Assembly: GCF_947499215.1 (NCBI RefSeq)
Contig: NZ_CANMNI010000003.1
Span: 620,001-684,000, forward strand
Direction: 5' to 3'
Source of the DNA: an uncultured Pontibacter sp.
Lineage (GTDB): Bacteria; Bacteroidota; Bacteroidia; Cytophagales; Hymenobacteraceae
Length of the DNA stretch: 64,000 nucleotides
The notes under the pieces are model-generated. The model was not told the origin of the DNA. It did no database searches and saw only the letters and a program-made list of their open reading frames with translations. The position numbers were made by a program, and so were the translations under genes. Below are positions 43,993 through 52,700 of the stretch, in pieces; position 1 is the first letter of the stretch; every line of letters begins with the position of its first letter.

Positions 43993-45150
43993 ATGAACAA
44001 TTTCACTTTTTATAATCCGGTAAAAATCATTTTCGGCAAAGGGCAGATAGCGGCATTGGCCACCGAAGTACCGGCAGATGCACGCGTGCTCATAGCCTAT
44101 GGGGGCGGGAGCATCAAAAAGAACGGCGTATATGAACAGGTAATGGATGGCCTAAAGGGCCATAAAGTAGTGGAGTTTGGCGGAATAGAGCCCAACCCGC
44201 GCTACGAAACCCTGATGCAGGCGGTCGAACTGGCAAAACAAGAGCAGGTAGACTACATTATGGCCGTGGGTGGCGGTTCTGTCATCGACGGAGTCAAATT
44301 CATAGCTGCGGCTATACCTTTCGAGGGCGGCGACCCTTGGACAATCTGCTCTGAGAAAGTGCCTGTGACCAGAGCTATACCTTTCGGAGCAGTGCTAACC
44401 CTGCCTGCTACGGGCTCCGAGATGAACTCTGGTTCTGTGATCACACGGGAAGAAACAAGACAGAAACTTGCGTTCGGTTCGCCGCTTACCTTCCCAAAAT
44501 TCTCCATTCTCGACCCTGAAACTACCTTCTCACTGCCTTTGCGCCAGCTCAGCAACGGTATTGTAGACGCCTTCACACACGTGCTGGAGCAGTACCTGAC
44601 TTATCCGGTCAATGCGCCGCTGCAGGATCGGCTAGCGGAGTCCATCCTGATCACGCTGAAAGAGGAGGGGCCGAAAGCGCTGCAGAACCCCACTGATTAC
44701 GATACGACCGCCAACATTATGTGGTGCGCGACCATGGCGCTAAATGGTGTGATTCGGGTAGGTGTGCCGACGGACTGGGCCACGCACATGATAGGCCACG
44801 AACTAACGGCCCTGCATGGCATCGACCATGCCCGTACCTTGGCCATCGTGCTGCCATCGCTGCTGCGCTACAAACGCGATACCAAGAGAGAAAAGCTGTT
44901 GCAGTACGGCGAGCGGGTGTGGGGTATTACGAAAGGCAGTGAAGACGAGCGAATCGAAGCCACGGTGCAGGCTACCGCCGATTTTTTCGAGTCGCTGGAT
45001 ATTCGCACCAAGCTCAAGGATTATGATGTAGACAAATCAACGATCCAAGAGATTGTGAAGCGCTTTGAGGAGCGGGGTGTTAAGAACCTAGGTGAGCGGG
45101 CCGATATACAAGTGGCGGATGTAGAACAGATCCTGACTATGAGCCTGTAG
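43993..45150 (+). CDS. Iron-containing alcohol dehydrogenase (YqhD/butanol dehydrogenase-like)
   Basis: 385 residues. MAVGGGSVIDGVKFIA is the NAD(P) pyrophosphate loop, LPATGSEMNSGSVI follows, and the metal ligands lie in DAFTHVLEQYL (Asp/His) and GHELTALHGIDHARTLAIVLP (two His). The protein reduces aldehydes with NADPH or oxidises alcohols. Its closest style is YqhD, known for broad aldehyde reduction under peroxide or aldehyde stress. It ends at a strong terminator and is co-oriented with the MDR gene 20 bases upstream. Confidence 0.93.
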   Translation: MNNFTFYNPVKIIFGKGQIAALATEVPADARVLIAYGGGSIKKNGVYEQVMDGLKGHKVVEFGGIEPNPRYETLMQAVELAKQEQVDYIMAVGGGSVIDGVKFIAAAIPFEGGDPWTICSEKVPVTRAIPFGAVLTLPATGSEMNSGSVITREETRQKLAFGSPLTFPKFSILDPETTFSLPLRQLSNGIVDAFTHVLEQYLTYPVNAPLQDRLAESILITLKEEGPKALQNPTDYDTTANIMWCATMALNGVIRVGVPTDWATHMIGHELTALHGIDHARTLAIVLPSLLRYKRDTKREKLLQYGERVWGITKGSEDERIEATVQATADFFESLDIRTKLKDYDVDKSTIQEIVKRFEERGVKNLGERADIQVADVEQILTMSL

Positions 45151-45175
45151 TAGTATAGGTATACAGTTCTAAAAG

Positions 45176-45214
45176 AAAGAGCGCCTCTGATTTAGCAGAG
45201 GCGCTCTTTTGTTT
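45176..45214. terminator. Bidirectional intrinsic terminator
   Basis: Stem AAAGAGCGCCTCTG/CAGAGGCGCTCTTT (45176-45189 with 45196-45209) between convergent genes, with TGTTTTT on the plus side. Confidence 0.92.
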
Positions 45215-45234
45215 TTATAGAAAATCCGTTTGGC

Positions 45235-45594
45235 TTAGGCGGCGAATTGCGGATTTTGCTGTTGTTCAACTTCCTCAAAAGACTTTGCCTTGTCAAAAAG
45301 CGTGTCGAGGCGGAGGAGGCGGAACAGACGCTCCGTGGTGGCATTCATATCGCACAGCACCACCTTCACGTTATGTTTTCTGATCTTAAGCAGTTCGCTC
45401 ACAAATGAACAGATGCTGCTGTTGGTAATATGCAGACGGTCTACGTGCGAACAGTCAATCCAAAGCTCTTTATTGCCGTCAGTTGGCGCTTCGGCAATTG
45501 CTTGGCGGATTTTATCGAGCGCTTGTTGTTTTACAAGTCCTTTCACAAAAAAGATATGGCGATTCTGGTGCGAGGTGTGGTTGGTAATTTCCAT
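45235..45594 (-). CDS. Single-domain STAS protein
   Basis: 119 residues. FFVKGLVKQQALDKIRQAI, then ELWIDCSHVDRLHITNSSICSFVSELLKIRKHNVKVVLCDMN and TERLFRLLRLDTLFDKAKS follow the STAS fold of anti-sigma factor antagonists. The usual phospho-acceptor Ser sits in the ITNSSICSF loop. No partner anti-sigma kinase is nearby. Such proteins bridge partner-switch signalling or transport regulation. Transcribed alone. Confidence 0.8.
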   Translation of the reverse strand: MEITNHTSHQNRHIFFVKGLVKQQALDKIRQAIAEAPTDGNKELWIDCSHVDRLHITNSSICSFVSELLKIRKHNVKVVLCDMNATTERLFRLLRLDTLFDKAKSFEEVEQQQNPQFAA

Positions 45595-46016
45595 GGCGAC
45601 GTCCCTTAAAAAGATTTAACATATAAAGGAGGATGCTTTAGCAGCAGAGGCGTCCTTTATTAAATACTATAAAATTAAAAACATACTATTGGGTGAGTAT
45701 TGTATTTTTAAAGTACGGGGTAATCGGTATATAGTTATTTGGTTTTCAATAAATTTAGTTAACGATTTAAATAGCTGGTTTTTGCTAAATATAAGCTTTG
45801 CATGGCTTATAAAGGAATGTGGCTTTTATAGGATTAATTTTATGTGTGCCTTGAATAAGTCTTTGTTGCAAAAATTAAATAGAGGTCTTGGCCGTAAATT
45901 TGGGGTGGCATGGAAGTCCTACCATAAGCCAATGCTATTATAACAGGCTGGGATAGAAATTCAGGAGTCAGTATATACTATTTTTAGTATATTGATAGGG
46001 AATTGACGCCGCTGCT
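45595..46016. other. Intergenic region upstream of the alpha-2-macroglobulin gene
   Basis: AT-rich 422 bases. An 84-codon frame (45689-45943) has Phe/Trp/Asn-heavy composition typical of chance AT-rich frames and is not called. TATACTATTTTTAGTATATTGATAG at about 45973-45997 includes the inverted pair TATACTA/TAGTATA and is probably a regulatory site close to the promoter. Confidence 0.45.
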
Positions 46017-49000
46017 ATGTTTAAACAATTACTACTGCTACTATTCATTTCCCTAATCACCGTTTCAGCTTTCTCGCAGGGTCGTCTTGCAAACTCCCAA
46101 CTGCGCAGCCCCTATACCTATATCTACCAAATCACAGACGAGCAGGCCCTGAAGATTTATGAAAAAGGGCCTGATGTGGTTAAAAGCAGTTTCTTCCATA
46201 CCGTAGTCGATTCCTTTGCAATCGGCAAGGATTACAACAAACCATTACCACAGGGGCACTACCTGTACATGCATGCCCAAGGTCCCGATTTGGTTTATTG
46301 GCTGGAAACAAAGAGCAAACTGCAGGCGAAGCTGCTGCACATGCAGCCGGAGCTTACCCTGCTGATACACGACAGTCTGGGGCAACTGGTGTCCGATGCG
46401 CAGGTAATGGCAGGCAAGAAGCGCGTGCCGTTTGACAACAAAACCAACACCTATCGTCTAAAGAAAGGACCCAAGAAGGGAGTTGTCAGTGTGACCCACT
46501 CTGGCCATACCTTCTATGAAGAGCTTGCGCCGCAGCACAACCAGTCCCACTACAAGCCGAAGTGGTGGCAGCGACTGATTAACACGTTCCCGATTCGTTA
46601 TGCTTGGTGGCCGTTTCGGGATGTGTACAGAACCATTAAATGGGGATATCCACAAGGTTGGATTCGGAGCGTCGCTTCTATTTTTAACGAGGATCACCGC
46701 CGCGACAAAGCTGATAAGTACAAAGGCTACCTCGTTACCAACAAACCACTCTACCAACCCGGCGACACGGTGAGGTATAAGGCCTATGTAGTAAAAGATA
46801 ACGGCAAGCCGGTGCAATATAAGGCACAGCTTGTGTTGGATGGATATGATATCAAGCGAAAGAAACTGGAGGAGTTCGAACCGTACCGAAAAGGAGCTTA
46901 CGAGGGTTGGTTTGTATTACATGACAGCCTGAACCTGCGGCTGGATGCTACTTATACCTTGTTGCTAGAAAGAACGAACAAAAGGGAGGATGTAATGGTC
47001 AGCCACTCCTTCACCTATGAAGACTATGAACTAAAGGAAAACAAATATACGCTGCGACTGGCGCATGAAGAACATCAAGCCGGTATAGAGAACCAACTGC
47101 ACGTGCGCGGTACAGATGCCAACGGACTCAATCTACTCGACGCCCGGGTAGAGGTGGTGGTGTTCACCAAACAGGTATTCGGGTCGCGGGAGCAGCAGGT
47201 GTTTGTGCCAGACACGCTCTGGAAGCACAGTCAGTCGCTGGAGTCTGCTGGCGAAACGAGCATCACCATACCTGCCACGGCTTTTCCGAAGGCTTCTTTG
47301 CGTTATCAGGTAAGGGCTGATTTCCTGAACAGCAGCAACGAACGTAGTTTTCAGTCTGCCGAAGCCAGTTATACCTATACCCCGGGGCAGCTGAAACTCA
47401 CGCTCTCGCAAGACAGTCTGCTGGCCCAATACCTCGAAGGCGACAAAGCCATGCCGCAGGAGGCAAAGCTGATCGCCATCGACACGAAAGGCAACAAAGT
47501 GCTGGAGCGGAAGGTGCAGTTGCCTTACCGTTTGCCGGTGAACCCCTACGTGCGGCGCTACGTCTTGCAGACTCCAGAGCAGGAGGCGTCACTTGCCCTG
47601 AATCCCGAGAATTCACAGATCCAAGCCTTCACCGACCGCAGCAACGACTCGCTCTACTTTGTGTTGGACAATCCGAGGAAGCTGCCGTACTGGTACTTCG
47701 TGTACCGGGGTGATAAACTGGTGGAGCAGGGTAAAGGGCATGAGAAAGAAGTACGCTATACCCGGACTCTGCATGGCGATGATCCTTATTTTGTGACGCT
47801 GCGCTACATGTGGGGCGGCGAGATCCGGTCAGATGAGAAAGTGGCGCCGCACCGCAAGTATACATTGAACGTGGAGGTGGAAGCGCCGCAGGTGGTGTAC
47901 CCCGGTCAGCAGAGCGACCTGACCGTAACCGTGCGCGACGCCAAAGGCAAGCCGGTGTCCAATGCCGACCTCACCGCCTATGCCATCACCTCCAAGTTCA
48001 CGGCACAGGGCGTGCCCACACTGCCGTCTTGGGACAGGTATAAAGGCCGCAAATCGTATCAGAAGCTGCGGCTCAACAACGAGTCCAAAGCCGCCACGCA
48101 GCTGATGGACTGGAACCAATGGAGCCGCCGCATGGGACTCGACAGCATGGCCTATTACAACTTTCTATACCCGAAGCAGGGTGTTTTTATGGAGTACAGC
48201 CTCTCCCGCGACAGCCTGACGCAGTTCTCGCCCTTTGTGGTAGACTCCGGGAGGGTGGTGCCTGTGCATGTGGTATACCTTGATCGGGTGCCGGTGTATT
48301 TCTCCGGAACGGATGTGATGCCTGCCTATTCCTTTGCGGCAGACAGCGGCTACCATACCATCGTGATGCGCACGGCCGACAAATTGGTCACTCTTGACAG
48401 CGTATACCTGCGCCCGTACCACAAACTGGTGCTAAGCGCTGACCTAACGCCAACTGCTGTGCCCTATGCGAAAGAGGCTGAAAAGAAGAACTACCTCTCT
48501 ACTCGGGAGCGCAATAATCTCCATAGCTACCTCCTGCAGGTGGAGCAAAACTTCGGCAATGATCTGGCTTATCTGAAACAAGGCCGCAGGGTGCTGCGCA
48601 TTCAGGACAACCCTAACCGAAACAACTATTATTACTCAGCTACAAAATCTCTGCTGGCGGGGCCATTCTCGCCGGGTTATCTCCAGTTTACAAGGTATAA
48701 CAGTTTCAATACCACCTTCGAGATGGAGGCGGGCTATACCTATACCTTTGAGCGGGAGCTGCTCAAAATGCGCGAGCGCCGACTTTTGCCCGAGCATGTT
48801 CATCTTGGCAACTGGAACAAGAAGGAGCGCAATCCGGTGCCACTCTATGATGAAGCACCCATTGAAAAACATTTGCAGCAGGAGTGGGAGGAACTGCAGC
48901 GACAATTCTGGCTGCAGAAGACCTTAGGTAATAATCCACGCTACGACGACTACCTGCCCAAAGGCCGAGTAGGCTGGCGACTGGACAGCGCCTTCACGCA

Positions 49001-51842
49001 AACGCCTACCATTGCCGTGCTGCACAAGGCCGGTCAAACCGACTCCGCTCGACTCTACAGCGGCAATAATATCCTGATGACAGGTATACCGGTTGGCAAA
49101 TATCGGCTGGCGCTACTGTTCCCGGACAGCAGTTATATGGCCACAGACCTGCAGGTGCAGGCAAACGGGCAGGTACAGCTATACCTACAACCAGCCGCTC
49201 AGAAGCCGGCAGACAGGTATAGCCAAACACTACAGCAACTGATCAGCAGACGAATCAGGGAAGCTCAACGTGGAGTAAGTATAGAAGTGCAGCAACAGGT
49301 GATCAGGCAAATGCGCAACGACAACTATACCAGCGGTCTTCACGAGTACAGCTCCACCGTGTCGGGGATCGTGGTGGATGCCCCCTCAGGCTTGCCGCTG
49401 CCAGGTGTGGCCGTGCTGGTAAAAGGCACGCGGATCGGTACGGCTACCGATGCAAACGGCTTTTACCAGCTTGGTGTGCCTTCCAACGCCGTGCTGGTGT
49501 TCCGCTACCTCGGGTATGTGACTTCGGAAGTGGCTACAGAGGGAAGGAGAGTGGTAGATGCCTCTTTAGACCAAGATATGAAGCAGCTTTCGGAAGTGGT
49601 GGTGACTGGTTATGGCGCGCAAGAGAAGAAAACAATGGCTTATGCTTCAGTAACGGTTGTACACGCAACGCCTGGAAGTGCTGCTGGTATACAGATCAGA
49701 GGAAATGCATCCATCCAAAGCGCAAGCTCGCCACTTATTATCGTGAACGGCTTGCCTTACAGCGGCGATCTGTCTGACTTAGACCCTGCTTTGATCGCTT
49801 CTATGACGAAGCTGGACGCAGCGGCTGGAGAGGCTCTCTATGGCTCCCGAGCGGCGGGCGGTGTGATTATAATAGGTAACAAAAGCCCCCAAGGGCTCAC
49901 CGCAGAACTACCGGTGGACGAAGCCGGCGCCATCCGCGACAATTTTTCCGACTACGCCTTCTGGCAGCCACGCCTGCTCACCGACCGCAAGGGCCAAGCT
50001 ACCTTTCCGGTCACCTTCCCGGGCGATATTACCAGCTGGAATACCTATGTGCTGGGGATGGATGGCAAGAAGCGAACGGGTATTTACAGCACCAGCATCA
50101 AGTCCTTTAAGGCGATGATGGCCACGCTGGCGATGCCACGTTTTCTGGTGGAGGGCGACAAGACACAGGTAATTGGTAAGGCGCTCAACTATCTGCCGGA
50201 CTCCGCCAACATCAGCACCCGCTTTGAGGTGGCAGGCAAGCAGGTGCGTGAAAACCAGATACTGCTCAAGCGCGCCTATACCGATACGCTTACCCTCACG
50301 GCCCCGTCTGTCGCCCCCGACTCGGTGGAGGTGCTCTTTGCCTTGCGAGCGGCCGAAGGGATGGCCGATGGCGAGCGGCGCCACATCCGGGTATACCCGA
50401 AAGGCACCCAAGAAACCACCGGTCACTTCTTGGCTTTGCATACAGATACGACTGTGACCTTGAACTTCGACCCGGCCAAAGGTCCTGTGAAGCTACACGC
50501 CAAAGGCAATCTGATGGAGGTGATACTGGAGGAGATCGACTACCTGCACAAGTATGAGTACTGGTGCAGTGAACAGGCTGCTTCTAAACTGAAGGGGTTG
50601 TTGATGGAAAAGCGCATCCGAAAACAGCTAGGGGAGAAGTTCACACACGAACGCATGGTGCGCCGACTGGTGCGTCACCTCGAAAAGACCCAGCTGCCAG
50701 AAGGCGCTTGGACGTGGTGGCAGTCTGGTCCGGCCTATACTTGGATCACGAGCCACGTGGTAGAGGCCCTGTCGCTGGCCAAAGTAGAAGGCTACGCCCC
50801 GAAATACGACGAGCAAAAGCTACAGGACTTTATGGTATACCGGCTGGAGCAAGCCCGCTTCACCGACAAACTGATGATGCTCGAAACCCTGCACAAGCTA
50901 CAGGCCAAGGTCGACTACAACCGCTACGTGGAGGAGCTCTCTAAACGTGACAGGCTTTCACTGGAAGAGCAGTTGCGGCTCACCCGCATGCGCCAGTTAC
51001 TTAAGCTGGAGGCCCCGCTTGATACGTTGCAGAAGTATAAAAAGACAACCACGCTCGGAGGGCTGCACTGGGGCGAGAACAGGTATAGTCTCTTCAATAA
51101 CCACATCTCCAACACGCTGCTGGCCTACGACATCCTGAAAGCGGCCGGCGGGCACGAACAGGAACTAGCCAGCATCCGGGCCTTCCTGCTGGGCGAACGC
51201 CGTAATGGCCATTGGCGCAATACCTATGAATCGGCCCGCATACTGGAAACGCTGCTGCCCGATCTGTTAAATTTTAAAGACGGAAATCAGTCGCAGCTTC
51301 AGAATACGTTGCAACTCACAGGACCTTTGCAATTGGAAGCCGCCAAATTTCCTGTAGACACCACCTTCCTACCGGGCCAGCCTTTGGTGATCAGTAAAGT
51401 CGGTAAGCTGCCGCTCTACCTGACCGCCTACCAGACCCACTGGAACTCCAGTCCGGAGCCGGTGCAGAAAGATTTTGTGTTGACGACCTCTTTTAAAGGT
51501 ATAACAGACCAAGCCGCCTTAAAAGCAGGTACACCAGTCGAGCTGGTGGTAGAGGTGGAAGCCAAAGCCGATGCCGACTACGTAATGATTGAAGTGCCAA
51601 TACCTGCCGGCTGCTCTTACGATGAGAAAATAGGCAAAGGACCTTACGAAGTGCACCGGGAGTATTTCCGTCACAAGGTGGCCATTTTCGCGGATCGACT
51701 GCCAAAAGGGAAGCACACCTACACCATCAAACTACTGCCACGCTACAACGGAACCTACACGGTTAATCCAGCAAAAGCGGAGCTGATGTACTTCCCGGTG
51801 TTCTATGGACGGACAGGGTTGAAGGGCGTGAAGATTAAGTAG
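46017..51842 (+). CDS. Alpha-2-macroglobulin-type protein with an embedded carboxypeptidase-regulatory and TonB-plug segment
   Basis: 1941 residues. A signal peptide (MFKQLLLLLFISLITVSAFSQ) is followed by macroglobulin Ig-like domains, including NKPLYQPGDTVRYKAYV (about 240-257). At about 1112-1200 a CarboxypepD_reg domain appears (VSGIVVDAPSGLPLPGVAV), then SEVVVTGYGAQ and a TonB-dependent receptor plug (about 1225-1288: IQIRGNASIQ ... PLIIVNGLPY ... GEALYGSRAAGGVIIIG). The A2M domain (WQPRLLTDRKGQATFPVTF) and a thioester-like CSEQ at 1517-1520 follow, with a TED-type helical region. Bacterial A2Ms trap proteases; here the plug occupies the bait-region position. Confidence 0.92.
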   Translation: MFKQLLLLLFISLITVSAFSQGRLANSQLRSPYTYIYQITDEQALKIYEKGPDVVKSSFFHTVVDSFAIGKDYNKPLPQGHYLYMHAQGPDLVYWLETKSKLQAKLLHMQPELTLLIHDSLGQLVSDAQVMAGKKRVPFDNKTNTYRLKKGPKKGVVSVTHSGHTFYEELAPQHNQSHYKPKWWQRLINTFPIRYAWWPFRDVYRTIKWGYPQGWIRSVASIFNEDHRRDKADKYKGYLVTNKPLYQPGDTVRYKAYVVKDNGKPVQYKAQLVLDGYDIKRKKLEEFEPYRKGAYEGWFVLHDSLNLRLDATYTLLLERTNKREDVMVSHSFTYEDYELKENKYTLRLAHEEHQAGIENQLHVRGTDANGLNLLDARVEVVVFTKQVFGSREQQVFVPDTLWKHSQSLESAGETSITIPATAFPKASLRYQVRADFLNSSNERSFQSAEASYTYTPGQLKLTLSQDSLLAQYLEGDKAMPQEAKLIAIDTKGNKVLERKVQLPYRLPVNPYVRRYVLQTPEQEASLALNPENSQIQAFTDRSNDSLYFVLDNPRKLPYWYFVYRGDKLVEQGKGHEKEVRYTRTLHGDDPYFVTLRYMWGGEIRSDEKVAPHRKYTLNVEVEAPQVVYPGQQSDLTVTVRDAKGKPVSNADLTAYAITSKFTAQGVPTLPSWDRYKGRKSYQKLRLNNESKAATQLMDWNQWSRRMGLDSMAYYNFLYPKQGVFMEYSLSRDSLTQFSPFVVDSGRVVPVHVVYLDRVPVYFSGTDVMPAYSFAADSGYHTIVMRTADKLVTLDSVYLRPYHKLVLSADLTPTAVPYAKEAEKKNYLSTRERNNLHSYLLQVEQNFGNDLAYLKQGRRVLRIQDNPNRNNYYYSATKSLLAGPFSPGYLQFTRYNSFNTTFEMEAGYTYTFERELLKMRERRLLPEHVHLGNWNKKERNPVPLYDEAPIEKHLQQEWEELQRQFWLQKTLGNNPRYDDYLPKGRVGWRLDSAFTQTPTIAVLHKAGQTDSARLYSGNNILMTGIPVGKYRLALLFPDSSYMATDLQVQANGQVQLYLQPAAQKPADRYSQTLQQLISRRIREAQRGVSIEVQQQVIRQMRNDNYTSGLHEYSSTVSGIVVDAPSGLPLPGVAVLVKGTRIGTATDANGFYQLGVPSNAVLVFRYLGYVTSEVATEGRRVVDASLDQDMKQLSEVVVTGYGAQEKKTMAYASVTVVHATPGSAAGIQIRGNASIQSASSPLIIVNGLPYSGDLSDLDPALIASMTKLDAAAGEALYGSRAAGGVIIIGNKSPQGLTAELPVDEAGAIRDNFSDYAFWQPRLLTDRKGQATFPVTFPGDITSWNTYVLGMDGKKRTGIYSTSIKSFKAMMATLAMPRFLVEGDKTQVIGKALNYLPDSANISTRFEVAGKQVRENQILLKRAYTDTLTLTAPSVAPDSVEVLFALRAAEGMADGERRHIRVYPKGTQETTGHFLALHTDTTVTLNFDPAKGPVKLHAKGNLMEVILEEIDYLHKYEYWCSEQAASKLKGLLMEKRIRKQLGEKFTHERMVRRLVRHLEKTQLPEGAWTWWQSGPAYTWITSHVVEALSLAKVEGYAPKYDEQKLQDFMVYRLEQARFTDKLMMLETLHKLQAKVDYNRYVEELSKRDRLSLEEQLRLTRMRQLLKLEAPLDTLQKYKKTTTLGGLHWGENRYSLFNNHISNTLLAYDILKAAGGHEQELASIRAFLLGERRNGHWRNTYESARILETLLPDLLNFKDGNQSQLQNTLQLTGPLQLEAAKFPVDTTFLPGQPLVISKVGKLPLYLTAYQTHWNSSPEPVQKDFVLTTSFKGITDQAALKAGTPVELVVEVEAKADADYVMIEVPIPAGCSYDEKIGKGPYEVHREYFRHKVAIFADRLPKGKHTYTIKLLPRYNGTYTVNPAKAELMYFPVFYGRTGLKGVKIK

Positions 51843-52203
51843 TCGAGAGCAGATACACTGCATGCTGTTGATTTTTTCTTAGATAAGGATAAGCGAGATT
51901 TGACACATCGATTTCACAACAGTTTAAGCGTTAGATTCTTATGGGTATACAAAGCTGTGTTTAGGCCATTTAAAGCACTTTTTGAGGATATGTTAAATTA
52001 TTATTAAAATATTTGAGGCTAACTATTGTTAATTAAAATCAAGTCACATAAATTGCACTATGCTGTTTAAGTAAACGCATAAGTAATTCATTCCTAACAA
52101 AAGACTCAAGCCTCTGTTTTGACCTTTAAAAGTGTTTACCCATTATATGACGGTGTGGCACATTTCTTGGAAGACTCAGAAAAAAACGTTTAACTTTTAG
52201 CCA
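51843..52203. other. Intergenic region with a candidate sigma-54 promoter
   Basis: 361 bases, AT-rich, no gene. It contains the sigma-54-like site at 52156-52171 and AT-rich tracts (TTAAATTATTATTAAAATATTT from about 51993). Nothing else is supported. Confidence 0.5.
52156..52171 (+). promoter_or_regulatory. Candidate sigma-54 promoter
   Basis: TGGCACATTTCTTGGA matches the RpoN consensus TGGCACRNNNNTTGCW at every defined position except the -12 C (G here). The implied transcription start is about 20 bases before the ATG at 52204. The -12 GC is the more important part, so activity is uncertain. Confidence 0.4.
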
Positions 52204-52449
52204 ATGTTAGATATCATCAATTTTGTTGCTCTTGCCGGCATTTTCAATGTTTGTTTTTTCTGGTATGCATCTACCAAAATGAAAACCAAGCCTGATCCGG
52301 TTAAGACGCTTGTAGTATCTTTTGTTTTCTCCATTCCGCTTAGTTTTCTGTTGATCGCCGTTTACACTACAATGCTGCTCTATGCAGCTAAGATCGGCGC
52401 CAGTGAAGATGCCATGTGGGAGTACATGGAGCAGGAAGAGTTGCAGTAA
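52204..52449 (+). CDS. Small membrane protein of unknown function
   Basis: 81 residues with two hydrophobic helices: IINFVALAGIFNVCFFWYA (about 4-22) and TLVVSFVFSIPLSFLLIAVYTTMLLYAA (about 35-62). A charged loop (STKMKTKPDPVK) separates them and an acidic tail follows (WEYMEQEELQ). A TM pair with opposite-charge ends suggests a small inner-membrane protein. The gene has its own promoter-like and terminator-like structures, which supports it being real. No homologue is recognised. Confidence 0.6.
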   Translation: MLDIINFVALAGIFNVCFFWYASTKMKTKPDPVKTLVVSFVFSIPLSFLLIAVYTTMLLYAAKIGASEDAMWEYMEQEELQ

Positions 52450-52484
52450 CACCTACAGGTATAGCTTCGGCTAATCTGTTACCT

Positions 52485-52533
52485 TAAACGCATCGCGGGC
52501 ACCTGTCAAAAGCAGGTGCCCGCGATGCGTTTA
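52485..52533 (+). terminator. Very strong hairpin after the small membrane protein gene
   Basis: A perfect 21-bp stem (52485-52505 with 52513-52533, core ACGCATCGCGGGCACCTG) with a 7-base loop. No long T tract follows, so transcript stabilisation is an alternative to termination. Confidence 0.75.
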
Positions 52534-52700
52534 GGCCATTTGGTTGGAGTTTTGCCTCCGGTCAATGGCAAGATGAATTAATAACCAACTATGCTGAAAA
52601 AAGAAAGGTCGCAGCATCAGATCATTGGTCTTATTATGTACCTTTTGCCAGATGCGGGAAAATTATACAGGGGCATAGGCCGGTTATCTTCCGATAAAGC

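Noticed and set aside
45689..45943. 84-codon frame before the macroglobulin gene
   Set aside because: Composition is that of a chance AT-rich frame (Phe, Trp, Asn, Leu); no motif.
52207..52452. Minus-strand 81-codon frame over the small membrane protein gene
   Set aside because: Antisense shadow; the plus frame has two clean TM helices and a promoter-like site.
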